Assembly: GCF_933775445.1 (NCBI RefSeq)
Contig: NC_065878.1
Span: 15,945,395 to 16,009,394 of the forward strand
Reading direction: 5' to 3'
Length of the DNA: 64,000 nt
Source of the DNA: Argentina anserina
Taxonomy: Eukaryota > Streptophyta > Magnoliopsida > Rosales > Rosaceae
Shown here: piece after piece, positions 46,085 through 59,119 of the stretch
How the letters are laid out: every line of letters begins with the position of its first letter
Position numbering within the stretch: position 1 is the stretch's first letter
Made by a program: the position numbers and the translations under genes
Notes under the pieces: model-generated
Database searches by the model: none
Seen by the model: the letters and a program-made list of their open reading frames with translations, nothing else
Told to the model about the DNA's origin: nothing

Positions 46085-48506
46085 TAGGCCTCATTATTTA
46101 GCCCGCGTATCCGAAAAATCCACGAAGGTCCGCAAGTTCGACGGGCTTTTACCCAGCTCGGTCCGTGAGAAAGCCCGCCAAAGCCCGCTTCTGTAGGTAG
46201 AGGGCCGGACTTAAATTAAAGGTGTGAAACCCAGCCCGCTAAAAACCCGTGGGGCCCGTAAAAGCCTGTCAAATAATAATTATACATACATATTGTATTA
46301 GGTTTAGAATAAATCTATCGCATTATGAAGCAACTATATGAAGGAAACTTCTCGGGATCGATCGACACCACTATATGATCGGTATATATATTTAGTGACT
46401 ATGTAAAAATTTCATTCAATTCAGACCTCGTTTGACTGTCGGAATTTCCGGTAAACCGAAAACAACACTAATATGTCATAAGGGAATACCCATTACCAAA
46501 ATGCAAACACCGAAAGTCATTTGCATATCTGAAATCACCTAATTTTTATCACCGATTGTGTGCGGTCGCATTAAGGAAACCCATTTGGCAAAGCCCCGGT
46601 CAATGAAGATTTTAATATGTCAAAACACATTTTTTTTGTTGACCGTAGGTACGGACGGTCCAACAATATCCAAAACGGACGAATTTTTTACGGGTTCCCT
46701 AAATATATATACTTATCACATCTGCTGGTGTCGATCGACCATATTTTCGAACTGGAGTTATTGATCGCCGAAGCGTCCACTAATGTAGCATATCCTTTAT
46801 ATTATGTTTATAATAAAACTATCGCATTATGAAAAATGACTATATGAAATAAACTTCTCGGGATCGATCAAAACCAGATGATGTGATTGATATATACATT
46901 TAGTGACCCTGTAAAAATTTCATTCAATCCAGACTTCGTTTGAACGTCAGAATTTTCGGTAAATCGAAAACACCACTAATATGCCTTAAGGGGGGACCTA
47001 TTACAAATATGCGAAGGCCGAAAACCATTTGTATATCTGAAATCACCTAATTTTTATTACCTATCGACTATCGTGCGCGGTCGAACTGAAGAAATCTATT
47101 TGGCAAAGCCCCGGTAAATGGAGTTTCAATATGTCAAAACGCATCTTTTTTAGTTGACCGTTGGTACGAACGGTCAAACCATATCCAAAACGGACGAAAT
47201 TTTTTACGGGTTTCTAAGTATATATACCGATCACATCTACTGGTGTCAATCGAGCATATTTCGAACTAGAGTTTCAATCGCCAAAGTGTCCACTAACATA
47301 TTATAACCTTTATATTAGGTTTATAATAAAACTATCATATTATGAAGCGACTATATGAAGGAAACTGATCGGAATCGATCAACACCATCTGATGTGATCA
47401 ATATATATATTTAGTGATCATTTTAAAATTTCATCCAATTCGGACCTCGTTTGACCGTCAGAATTTTCGGTAAATCGAAAACACCACTAATATGTCCTAA
47501 GGGAGGACCTATTACAAATATGTGAACGCCGAAAGCCGTTTACATATCTGAAATCACCTAATTTTTGTTACCTATCGTGCGTGGTCGCACTGAAGAAATC
47601 TATTTGGCAAAACCCCGGTTAATGGGGTGTCAATATGTCAAAACATCTCTTTTTTAGTTGACCGTTGGTACGAACGGTCAAATCATGTCCAAAACGGACG
47701 AAATTTTTACAGGTTCTCTAAATATATATACCGATCACATCTACTGGTGTTGATCGACTATATTTTGAATTGGAGTTGTCGATCGCTGAAGTGTCCACTA
47801 ATGTTTTATAACCTTTAATATTAGGTTTATAATAAAACTATCACATTATGAAATACTATATGAAAGAAAATTTTCGAAATCGATCGACACCATCTGATGT
47901 GATCAGTATATATATTTAATGATCATTTAAATTTTTTATCCAATTCGGACCTCGTTTAACCGTCGGAATTTCCGGTAAACCAAAAACAACACTAATATGT
48001 CATAAGGGGGACCCATTACCAAGATGCGAATGCGGAAAGCTGTTAACATATTTGAAATCACCTAATTTTTGTCACCGATTGTGCGTGGTGGCAACGAGAA
48101 AACTCATTTGGTAAAGCCCCGGTCAATGGGGTTTTATTATCTAAAAACGCCTATTTTTTTGGTTGACCGAAAATTCAAACGGTCAAACGAGGTCCGAATT
48201 GGATGAAATTTTTACAAGGTCCCTAAATATATATATCGATCACATCCATTGGTGTCAATTGACAATATTTCGAAACTAGAATTTATTTATGACTTTTTTT
48301 AGAATGTTTTCTAATAATTCTTTTATTGTTTCAAACCCTTAAATTAGAGTATTATATTTTTTCTAATACAAGCCCGCAAGACTTGCCCCGTAAAAGCCCG
48401 CAAGGCCCAACCCGGCCCGCAAAAACCCGCAAGGCCTATTTTATATGGACAGATTTGGATCTTCGTATTTGTGAACATATCCGGCCCGGTCCATTGACAA
48501 GCCCTA
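46085..48506. mobile_element. hAT-like element filled by a tandem array
   Basis: It begins taggcctcattatttagcccg and ends cattgacaagcccta. A perfect 8-bp duplication, tctaaaat, flanks it (46077-46084 and 48507-48514). Subterminal agcccg/cgggct words cluster at both ends. Most of the inside is a four-copy ~508-bp tandem repeat. No transposase frame. Confidence 0.8.
46300..48290. repeat. Four-copy ~508 bp tandem repeat
   Basis: The anchor 'cattatga' (and variant) after 'aataaaactatc' recurs at 46321, 46825, 47336 and 47844, giving periods of 504, 511 and 508 bp. Each unit carries the same order of words: 'ggatcgatc', 'gacctcgtttgac', 'gaaatcacctaattttt', 'aaagccccggt', 'ttgaccgt...acggtc', 'ccaaaacggacga'. 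The last unit is shorter and more diverged. Within a unit 'cctcgtttgaccgtc' and 'gacggtcaaac...' are inverted. Frames at 46558-46832 and 47627-47818 occur at the same place in successive units and are repeat products. Confidence 0.88.
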
Positions 48507-48665
48507 TCTAAAATAACCGACTACTATCTTTTTGAGCTAACTCTGTCTGAATTTTGCTCTTTGAGCAGAGAGAAAAATATGAAAAAGCATAAAAAGGTAC
48601 CTAAAAAACAACTCCCTCCGAAGATGTCTTCCTCTCAAACCTTTTGGCTCCCACATTTGGTGGAT

Positions 48666-50612
48666 TGATAGAGCGTTTTGTTAGAACGTCTATAAAATAC
48701 CTTAAAAAACATCATCGTTAGTATAGAATAAGCAGTGATCGTTCAGTCCGGGGAATCAAAAGGGCCTCAACACTTATCATGTTATTGGGGGATTTGATTT
48801 GGATTCTAAAACTACAACTTAAAATAAATCATAAATTACTTATATACAATTGATCAACCATTCATCACATAACCAAAACACGAATTCTACTCAAGAAACA
48901 TGTATGACACGCATAGAGCAACATATAGGCAGTGACTTATTTCGATTATATCTAAGTCTATTTCAATTCCAATTCTAATTAGAGTCCGAAGCGGTTCATC
49001 TAATCGTTAAGACTTCATAATTATTTAGAATCAACGAAGCGTTCAATCCTAAACATATGCTAAAAAGAGTCTAACTTCACGAAGCGTATTAGTTAAACAC
49101 AAAGAAGCACATAAACACATTAAGTCGAATTGGAGACATATAAACATGCATGGCGTCACTAATCATGTTTAAACATGCAAATTCCTAGAACTATCACAGC
49201 CCTATATAAGTAGCAATAATTGAGACACGAAGCGCATAACTCGATCAAATACTACTTTGGTGAATGAAATCGCAACCCAAGAAGAGCCGTGGCCGTGGCT
49301 TCCTCAAGCATGTATTTAGATGCACAAGTTCAAGGAATAAATCGAAATAAAACCTAAAAACAATTCGGAAACCTACTGCCCTAAGTCATTATACATGGCA
49401 AACATACAAATCTCATGAGTTTATACAATCAAAACATAAAACCAAAGAAATCTGAATTTATGTTCTTCATATATAAAACCGAAAATCACATCCAAGAATT
49501 CATACAATGAAATCGAAAATTGCAGAAAACCTAAATAAAAATTACAAGCCATGGATGAATCACACATTAGAAACCTTGAAGGATGGAGCAAGATGAATTC
49601 GGATTTGGAGAGGCAAGAGGGTGAGCACGGTTCGGTGATGATGGATGAAGGTTTTTTGGCTTGAATTTTTTGGATGGATATAGGCAGCAATTCGGCCAGC
49701 TTTGTGAGAGAATGGCGATGCCAAATATGAAGGGAGACCGAGCTATATATAGAGGAACCAAGGGAGGAGAGGCTGCTCGGTTTTGGGCTGCTTGGTCCAT
49801 CAATACACGGCTGTGATCTCTCCTCAATGAATGCATCGAATGGCTGCCCTTGTTCCTGTGTAATTTCAGTCTTTATCCCCTTGTTTATCTCTTCTATACA
49901 CGGCATGACTCATCCTTTGCTGATTTGAATAGGCACGGCTGATCTCCTATTTTCTCTCAAGAGTCATGCACGACATGGACTCCTATTTCCTCTCCAATTC
50001 GTGCCTTATCTTCATCTCCCATCTTGCACGGCTGAATCATTTAATTACCTTGCAATTATCTCTTAAATCTGAAAATAAGAAAAGAAAACATAAGTAAGAG
50101 ATAATACATTCGAAAATCATGTCCTAATCTAGACATTAGTTGTCTTAAAAAGACACATTTAATAGATGAGTTCAACTAGATTAGGAAAGTTTCTAATTTG
50201 CAAAAAGGAAACTTACTAGAATAAGTATGTTTCTAGAACAAGGAAGTTCAATTAAGAAAGTTTCGTAATAAGAGTTTGAGTTCAAGTAGGACTTTCCAAA
50301 ATGGTACGTTTCCTAGTCTAACAAGGATCCCTAATGCAAACATGACTCTCAAGATATCGCCAATGCGACTAAAACATAGAAAGGTGAAGACTCCTAATTC
50401 AACTAGGTTTCCTAGTCCTATAAGGATTCCTACTCAAACTAGGACTCTAGACCAATTCTTCGTTTTTAACTCGTTTAAGCACAAATACACATCCATAACC
50501 GTCCAAGACTCCTATTGTGACTCAATGACTCGATATTACAACAATAAGGGTTAAGCAAAGTACAAATGGAGGTAAAAACATATTAAGAACGTAGCACAAA
50601 GTGCTCATATCA
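48666..50612. mobile_element. Solo LTR, 1.95 kb (copy B)
   Basis: It begins TGATAGAGCG and ends GTGCTCATATCA. A perfect 5-bp duplication, tggat, flanks it (48661-48665 and 50613-50617). It is colinear with 46-2018. The 161-codon minus frame at 49421-49906 shows no gag or pol features. No internal region remains. Confidence 0.85.
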
Positions 50613-50642
50613 TGGATTCATCTATCACCTCTGTAGTAATTG

Positions 50643-51222
50643 TAGGGGTGGGCATAAAAAACGGAAATCCCGATCCCGTCTCGATCTCGTCCCGAAATTC
50701 ATAGGGACGGGACGGGACGGGACGGAGGTCTAAAAACGTTCGTCCCGTCCCGATCCCGTCCCGTTTCATAATAGTGGGACGGGACGTGGGACGAATAATT
50801 TCTATCCCGCTTCGTCCCGTCCCGTCCCACCTTTAATAAAAACTTAAAAATTCTTATATATTTGTATTAAAATGAAACTAATTTATGTTCTTAATAACTC
50901 CAAAATTATTTCAACTCAAATAATAATGCTAAATTATAATATTTTGAACATAATATGCATTTTTTTTGTTAAAATTTCATTATTAAATATTACTTTGTTA
51001 ATGAAAAAGTAAAAATATAGGTTTTTATTTAACTTCATAGGAAGTTGGGATTTGTCCCGTCCCGTCCCGATCCCGTCCCGTCCCAACCGGGATTAATCCC
51101 GAGTGGGATGCATTCTTAAAAACCCTCATCCCGTCCCGATTCAAAAGAGTGGGACGGGACGTGGGATGAGCCCCGTCCCGTCCTATCCCGTCCCGTCCTA
51201 TCCCGTCCCGTGCCCACCCCTA
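50643..51222. mobile_element. hAT-like MITE with cccgt/gggac arrays (580 bp)
   Basis: Perfect inverted ends taggggtgggca and tgcccaccccta. A perfect 8-bp duplication, agtaattg, flanks it (50635-50642 and 51223-51230). Both ends are arrays of gggac/gtccc words; the centre is AT-rich. It sits 30 bp from the end of solo LTR copy B. Confidence 0.9.
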
Positions 51223-51516
51223 AGTAATTGTACCCTTTAGATGGTTAATGTGAGACTACCTGAGTACATGTTGTGATGACAGCGTGTTTGCAGTTTCAGC
51301 ACAGTCCATGTATGATACCTGTTGTTTTATTTATTTATTGTTCAACTGTCAATTGCATGCTAAACAGTTCTATTCTATTTGAACTTCAGATAGTCTAAAC
51401 TTTAGATATTTTTCTTCTTCTTTTTAGTGGAATTCAATATATATCTACGCATGTTCAGTTTCTAAAATACACCCCCAAGAAAAAACCTACTCTGTCCAAA
51501 TCTTCTTTGGACCTCA

Positions 51517-52390
51517 TGGACGTGTTTGGCAGACCAGACTAGATTGGAATAGTATCCAGCACTGACTTGGATTAGATTGGAAACAGATTAGATTTAGAGA
51601 ATTCCAATCTTACTGGATGTTTGGAGAACCAGAGACAAGTTGGATTTCATTTCATTATTTCTTGAATTAATATTCAAAAAATAAATAAATTTAGACGATG
51701 GAGGTGGAGGATGCGTAGTCGGAAGTGGGGACCGGGAAAGGAGGGCGGAGGAGGTGTCTTAGGCGGAGACGAGGCCTGCTCTTGGTCATGGTGACGATGT
51801 TTCTATTGGCGCGAAGAATCTCATCTAACGACGTTGCGGTGTCAACGTCTAGGGCTTGAGCGCGTTCTCCACCGATATCTCGAATGGGACGGAGTTGTCG
51901 GCTCTGGAGCAGGCTTGGATCATGGGAGCTAAGTTAGCTAATGGGCGGTGGGAGAAAACGATTGAGCCTCTCCAAGGTTTGAATTGGTCGTCAGGTTTAC
52001 GGATGCGAGTCGGGCCAGGACGACGGACTGGAGGCCGGGGGAAGGAAGAGCCGGCGGATTAGATCGACAACGTAGGATTTGACAGTGAGGGCAGGGAAGG
52101 CGGCGGTAGTGAGAGGAAGCAGCGGTTGGGGGCGGAGAAGCTCCTCCTTGGGAAGATTAAGGAGGTTGGGGTTACAAAGAGACTAGAGAGACGAACTCGT
52201 ATTTCTGGGTTGAGTATTGAATTTGGATGGATAACTTAAATCCCACCATTTTAGCAGGATTTGAAATGAAGGTCGGACAAGATTTAAGTTTTCCAGTAGC
52301 AAGAAATCTCAACTTCCAAACAGACCAATTAGCCGGATAGGATTTATGTTTGCCTATCTGTTCCCTATATCAGGGCAAACAAACACGGCC
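51517..52390. mobile_element. MITE-like element with GC-rich core
   Basis: 'ggacgtgtttggcagacc' at the left and 'caaacaaacacggcc' at the right are imperfect inverted ends; 'ttggattagattgg' and 'ggataggattta' words lie inside them. A GC-rich core (51700-52200) includes a 68-codon frame without recognised motifs; it may be captured gene sequence. No target duplication could be fixed. Confidence 0.4.
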
Positions 52391-52623
52391 TATATGTTCT
52401 CGTAGGAAAAATGAGATTTTTCTAAAAGTTTTTAAGCTCCCTCCTTTCCACTTATATAGAAATCATACATTTGCAAGTTCACATTCATTAGCTTGTACAG
52501 TAAAATAAAATGAATAATTTTCTTCGCACCCAACTATTCTCCCCTTAATTTTTACTCTTCGACCCTTCTCTTTTCTTTTCTTTTCTTTGTGGCTTTGTTC
52601 TGTCTCTACGGGAAGCCCAGATG

Positions 52624-53899
52624 AAGTGGCCGGCTTGGGCCAAGGCAAAGCAAGTCTGCGTGTTGGGCTTAACAAAAAAAGGGCCTCTAATGTTTTTATT
52701 ATATATGTGATATTAAAAAAAGATTATTAAAAAAAAGAAGGTTGCTCACTTGCTCGGTGTAGGGATTATGGAACAACAATAAAAAAATATGGGGGCCTCA
52801 TTACTTCAATAATACACTAAATACCTAAGAAGCACATACATGGAAAAATGGCTGTGTATCGAACAGACACGCCAAAATACATATGAATATGTGTATCTTA
52901 TTTGGATACGAAATAGACACATGCGTATCCTACACGGACACGCAAACATATACGTTTGGTGAAACTCCAAGATTGAATCAATTGATTGATTTAATTCTCT
53001 TCTCTTATGAATTCCTAAATGTTTGTAAGAATACCTAAGATTTCGAAGTAGAAATTGTTAGAGAGATGACCCTTAACTTATAAAGACGCATGTTCTTGAT
53101 TCTTGAATGTCTGGTTTTGAACTCCATCATGGCTTGATCGAAATAAGGAGTGAACAATCTTTGGGTGTTGGTAGATTTGAAGCTCCGCAATAGAGATTTG
53201 GGAAGGATAGAGTCAAGAGAGGTGGGTGGGTGAGTGGGTTCTTCTTCTTATTCTTCTGGGTTAGATGGCAGCCGGTGGTTGTGGTGGTCATTTTGGATAA
53301 TGAGGGGTTATGAGGCAGAAACGAAGGGAAAAGGTTATTTTTGAAAGGAAGGAAAGGGTTCTTTAATCACCAAATTACCAATTATTCACAGGCTTTTATT
53401 GCTCATATCAAATTTGTCAAAATTTTGTCTTTAAGAACCCCAAAATTTACTCATTAATTGATGGTTTTCTGAATCTCTATCAATATTTGAACCCGAGTTT
53501 AATGTTATTTGTCAAATGAATTAATAAATTTATGATTTATTATAAAAAAATTTAGCTAAAATTTATGCAATTATATTTATATTAAATACAATAATATTTA
53601 TTTGATGTGTCAACCACGTATCCGTATTTCATAGCTCAAAACACTCGGTGGAAATAAACAAAAGAGAGTCATAGTTAAAAAATAGAGATTGAGTGATTTG
53701 ACTATGATATCTATAGAAAAAGACATAGTTAGCAGTATCTTTGCATCTAAAAATGCAAGATGCGTGCATTATCTTTCGGTGATACTTTTATATAATTTAT
53801 TTCGTTATATGTTATGTTTTTTTTCTTGTTTGTCATGCATTTATTTAGGGGCCTCCAATTTTTTTCACCTTGAGGTTTTTTTGACATAGGGCCGGCCTG
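52624..53899. mobile_element. hAT-like element related to 2218-3065
   Basis: The right end 'ttgacatagggccggcctg' closely matches the right end of the first copy, and 'gggcctcta/gggcctccaattttttt' words match its subterminal repeats. Flanks cccagatg (52616-52623) and cccggatg (53900-53907) agree at 7 of 8 positions. The left terminus is degraded. Confidence 0.6.
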
Positions 53900-53907
53900 C
53901 CCGGATG

Positions 53908-56054
53908 CCTTCTTCTTTTCTTATAATATCAGAAGGCCAAGGCTTAGCTTAATTGGTTTGTGATCTTACTAAATTGAAGATCATGAAAGAACAGTGAACA
54001 TGTAACTCCATATATAGTTATAAGTGGGCTATTAAAATAGGGTCATGTGATCAGTTCAGGAGTAGTTTTCTGTCAGTAAAGAAAGTTTCATGCTTTTTGT
54101 TTTTGTTGCTAAGAAATTGAGTGGGAATGTGAGGTTAAATGTTATGGGTCAATGCTTTGGATTTACAAGTGTGGTACGATGCGGATCATTGCCAAGTAGA
54201 GCATTGATCGTACCTTTCACATTAAGGCACCCATCTATTTGAACTCTTTCAGCTGTAGAGCACATACATTCAGTTAGAGTTATCATAATGCGTGATACGT
54301 ATATAAGCATTTGCTCGGGTCAAATCATTAATGGATTTGTAACCTTGAAAATTGAGATAATGCATGTAGGTCGAATACTCGAATCCTTCAATGATCGGAG
54401 ACCTTGAAATTACAGCGAAGATAATTGCTCATCTTTCCAGGCAAGGCAGTCTTCTCCTAGATCAATTAGGACAGTTGGAGAGGCCTAGATTATTGTGGGT
54501 GATTAAATCTGGATGCAAGTGAAGTGTAAAGACTCAAAGACATTGAGCAATACGTACTATACTTCTGAAGATAAGTAGATTAGCAGTTGTAGTTCTTTTC
54601 CTGTACATGTGTAGTTAGGCCTAGTTTAGTTTCGCTGAGTTTCTACGACATTTCCATTTTCCAATCAATCAATCTCTTGTAGAGTTATAAATTGATAATT
54701 TCATATTGCATCAAGTCTAGCAAAGTCGTATATACTCCATTTCCGATCCGTTATGAGCTAGTTCAAAACTTCTGAATGGACAAATTTACACTAGAAGTCA
54801 TTGATCCTCATGTCCAACTTCCCCGGTTACACCACAAAGTACATGCTAGCTTAATGCAAATCCATCTTGAAATTACAAGAACATAGGTATCCCAAAAATT
54901 ATTATTTAGATCAGATAGAATCAAACTCAAGACATTGCACCCAGGTTTTAGATGATTTAATCTGTACCACGTAAAAAGACAAAGAAAAAGCCCCTCTCAA
55001 CATTCAATTGGGATATGAGCATGCAAGACTGGTAACAACTGCACAATCTGTTAAGAACTTTTTTTGATTCGCTTAATTGGACCTAGCTCAAAGGCTTAAA
55101 GCCACATCTACCCTAAAAACAAGACCGATTCGTAAAACATTGAAATGCTGAAGATGAAATGAAGCAGGACATGATGAATGTTGTAGCTATCTTTGGGGAT
55201 TTTAATAAGCACAGCACTTAAGCTTATTATAATGGGCTTCATAAGCATGATTTGCTACTTATCGTTGCCATCACCCTCTTCCACTGCAAACATTCTTTTT
55301 CTTGTTTTAGTCGCTTTTTGCATTTCGGTTTAGAGGGGGATGCAATGATTAAGTTTTAATCATTGTCATCTCTAAACCTACCAATTAAAATTTGGCAATG
55401 ATTTTGGATTCGGCTAGTGTTTAACAATTTAACATTGATTACGTACTTCTGCTTCATTATATAATATAATTATCATTTCAATTTCTTGCACTCCACTACT
55501 TCAGCTAAATAATTTAGGAAGTGTTTTTGGTTTGTTCTTCATTTGAAACATGTCAAATAAAGTGTACAGAGGAAAAGGAAATAAAACTAACTATTTTGAA
55601 GGTAGTGAATTACATCAAGCCTCAGTCCAAATAGAGATCAAAGCCTTTTTCTCTCTATGTCATAGCAAATCTGTCTCTCTGGTTAATTATGAAAATGACA
55701 AGATGAATTTCTCTTTATTTTTCCCTTGACTTTTGCACCAGGATTATGACAATTAGTGGCAAAGCTGTCTTCAACACTCGTATCACAACCCTAAATTGAC
55801 ATTTCCTCATATAGTGGTAGTGTGTGGCTTCACCTCTCTGCCATTACTAGCCCTGATAGCACTCTCCAATATGGACTAGATTGTGTGATGTAGCTCACTG
55901 ACTTTCGTTTCACTAACTAGACTTCTGCTTATAACTGTCACCAATTTTCTTAATGCTTGAAATAGTATAGGTAATTTCCTTCACAATGAAAAAGAAGGTC
56001 CAATTTTCATTTTCTATGATCCTTGGTAAAATATAATGCCAATGAAGAGGAAGC
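53908..56054. other. Intergenic, no gene seen
   Basis: About 2.1 kb of AT-rich DNA without a supported gene, RNA or element. Confidence 0.35.
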
Positions 56055-56057
56055 TAA

Positions 56058-57501
56058 GGCCATCTCAAGAGGGCAACAATGAGCTCTTTAATCTATTTTA
56101 TCAGATTATGGACTCCAGTAAGTAAAAGTAAAGAGGGCTAAAAGTGTGTCCAAGTCCACAAGGGGATTAAGAGGGCTGAAAGTAGCCCTGGAGGTGGCTA
56201 ACTCACTATCGATTATATTTTATAAATGTTATTACCTATTTGCATGCATTACAGAAAACAAATGGAAAGCTGAAATTTCAACTTATCTTAATTTTGTTAT
56301 CAATCATAAGTTGTGTTATATATGTCATCAATTGCGGTGGATTTTTTTTGAATCAAATAACAACTAAATTGTATTTCAACAAGCAGAACTAAGATAATAT
56401 GTCCGAAGGAGTTATCTCTTTTGAATAAACAAGCTAATTATCCTTAAGAAAATTAGCTGACAACTAGCAATTCCTAAGTAAAATTATCTAACAAAATTAA
56501 GATTTCACCCACTTTTTCATGGTCATGAAGCACAAAACTAACATAATACAATTGATGTAGAAGACAAGATAAATGTTTCACAACCATCCATTGTAAGACT
56601 GCACGACGATTCAAACTTAAAATAAATAGGCAGAGGGAGTGATATCCCCTCTACCTTATTTTCTACAAGATCAGTAGCATCTTGGATCTTGGATCTTATC
56701 CATCAGTCTTCCATGTCTAGAAAATTGGGTCCAAACCCAATGAAGGCCAAGAGAATTCAATGCCGACAACAACATCAACACTCTTCCTCTAACTTCTCTT
56801 ATGCTCTGGATCAAACCATAGCCTTCGGCGCACTAGATCAGGCCGCTCCAGATCTTGCCACCGCCACCAACAACCACCATGGGAGCAGATTTCCACAATT
56901 CAGCCATAAGAGCCCACTATCACCACTGATTGGCTAGATGATTGAAATTCCCAGTCTCCTTTCAAAGTTTGGCGATAGGGTAGACAAAAGATCATGAACC
57001 CTTTGGATTCTTTAATGGGGGAGGAAAGAACCACCCCTTTTGGTCTTTGTGCCGCCGCCGCTAGGGTTGGCAAGGTTTGAGAAAATGTTTTCCCGAGAGA
57101 GAGGGAGAGAAAGAAACATCAAATATGAAAAGATGATATTAATTCAATTTTGGTAGATTTTACATATAGTCAAATATGATATTAATTATGCTTAATTGAA
57201 CAATTAATCTCCAAATTCTTTATAAAGATATTATTACACTAAACATACATAGATATGGCATCCAAATGTACACCTTGATATACACATTTTAATTACATAT
57301 CTTTGTATGAATAATATAAATTATTTATAACTAATAAAATCAAAATTTTGGAAAAATATAATAAAGTACCATTACATATTTAGAAGGGTTAGCCCTCTCT
57401 TATTCAAGATGATAATAGATTCATGAATAAAATATATTTCCTATGAGGGCTAAAATATAACTCTGGCCTCATTATAGACTCTTCTCCTACCGGAGATGGC
57501 C
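56058..57501. mobile_element. PIF/Harbinger-like non-autonomous element
   Basis: The ends are ggccatctcaagag and (inverted) ctaccggagatggcc, each flanked by TAA. Inner 'gagggct' and 'agccctc' words also pair. An 82-codon frame (56689-56937) and a gcc(gcc) run near 57050 lie inside. Non-coding as far as can be seen. Confidence 0.55.
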
Positions 57502-57504
57502 TAA

Positions 57505-58207
57505 GGTTATCCTTTTGAGGCCTTCAACTCCAGCTGATGCAGTTGCATTGAGAGTTGTGTCTGGTCTTGGGTGGAAATTGTAAGTGACTTTTATTGGAAA
57601 GGACTTGATAGAGTAGCTAAACTCCAAGACATACTCAAGTGTTATTATTCTCCAACACAGGTTGGCATCCTATGCTTGGGCAGTTTTGCTGCATAGATAC
57701 CCGATACGCCATTTTTTAAATATAATTAATTTATTTTTAATGTGTTTATTTTTGATAAATAATTATATGTAAATAAATTTTTAACATATTTATCGGTTAC
57801 ATATTAATTATACCTAATATGAAATTTATAATTTAGTATGTCCATGACCACAATAATAATCAGATAGCTACCCTTTGATCTTGACAATTGGTAAAAATAT
57901 CTCATGACTTGTGTCAAATCCTCATCTGGTTGGTTGAGCAGCACACTGAAGTCCTTCTCTTGTTTTCCCTAAGAAGAGGGGAACTGGGATAAAAGCCAAA
58001 CACAGGTTTCACCACCCCAAGAGTAGGTGCACTAAAAATTCAGTCTTTACTAGACTCCACTAATTACTAGATATGATGACCAAAAGAGCTGCCATTTCTC
58101 TGTGATCACTTTTCTTCTCTCTTCTCCATTGTCTCTCCTCCTCTTGTTCACTCCAAAGCCAACTCCTTTATGCTACAATTCACCGTAGAGAAGCCAGTTA
58201 GAGAGGC
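57505..58207. other. Upstream region of the DUF688 gene
   Basis: AT-rich DNA ending in a pyrimidine-rich leader (58110-58190, cttttcttctctc type). No clear TATA box was assigned. Confidence 0.35.
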
Positions 58208-59119
58208 ATGGGATCTGAGGCCGAGCCAGAGTCACCAAAGCTACCCTTGTTCTCCATATCACACATACAGTCAAATGAGCCTTCTGGGTACCTAACCCCA
58301 CCCTTCTACAGTTCAGTTTCAGTTCCATTCAGATGGGAAGAAGAGCCAGGGAAGCCAAGGCCTTGCACAGACCTTGCAACCATACCAAACCCAGTTGACT
58401 TGTCCCCAAAGTGCTTGGAACTCCCTCCAAGGCTGTTGCTTGAGACCAAACTGCTCTCACCCACCACAGTGTTGGAGGGTCCTTATGTGGGCAGGTCAAG
58501 GTTTCAGTCCTCTTCTTTTAGGATTGTGGGGAGGGATTGTTATGGCTCTTTTAGCCCTGATCATGAGATATCAGATCAGCTTGGTGCTTTGGTCTTGAGC
58601 AAGAATGGGGTTAATGAAAGAGGGTGGTTTGATTCATGGGGGAGGAGGGTCTTGAAGGGTAAAAGAGAGGCAGGTGGGGCTAATTATGTCTTGCCATCTT
58701 CTGTAGATGGAGAGAGTGATGGTGGTGGTGGTGGCAGTGTTGGAGAGAGTAGCAGCTTCAGTGTGAAGAACACAAGGCATAGAAGGGCTAGGAGCTTTTC
58801 CAATATCTCTCATTCAAAGCCTCATTTCTGGGTACATCTCTTGTTCTCATCATTTTTCTATTTCTAGTTATTTTGTGTTCTAGCTTGTACTTTCACTTGG
58901 CCAAAATTATCAATTTGATAGATAAGGTATGAAATCTAGTTGGTTGTGATTCTGTGTACTTGAAGGAACTTCTCAGAATTTCAGTTCTGGGGTAGGACTT
59001 AGTTATTTGTAGGTGATGCAAACCTAGTTTCACTTTTGCAGGCAACTATTTACCAAGGTTTGAAGCAGGTGGTTCCATGGAAGAGTAGGAAATCAAAGCA
59101 AGATGGGATTGTGATGTAG
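58208..59119 (+). CDS. DUF688 family protein, two exons
   Basis: Exon 1 is 58208-58831 and exon 2 is 59042-59119. The junction (ttctgg|gtacat...tttgcag|gcaact) is GT/AG in phase 0 and gives 233 residues ending SKQDGIVM. The conserved VSVPFRWEEEPGKPR signature at residues 37-51 identifies the plant-specific DUF688 family. Its function is unknown to me; it is rich in Pro and Ser, with a Gly run (about 170-176) and a basic RHRRARSFSNISHSK patch near 190-205. No signal peptide or membrane segment is seen. Without the intron the frame would run 11 codons into intron sequence and stop. It faces the complex I gene tail to tail. Confidence 0.85.

Noticed and set aside
46558..47818. Small frames recurring in the tandem array
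   Set aside because: They recur at equivalent positions of the ~508 bp unit with substitutions and stops, so they are repeat products.
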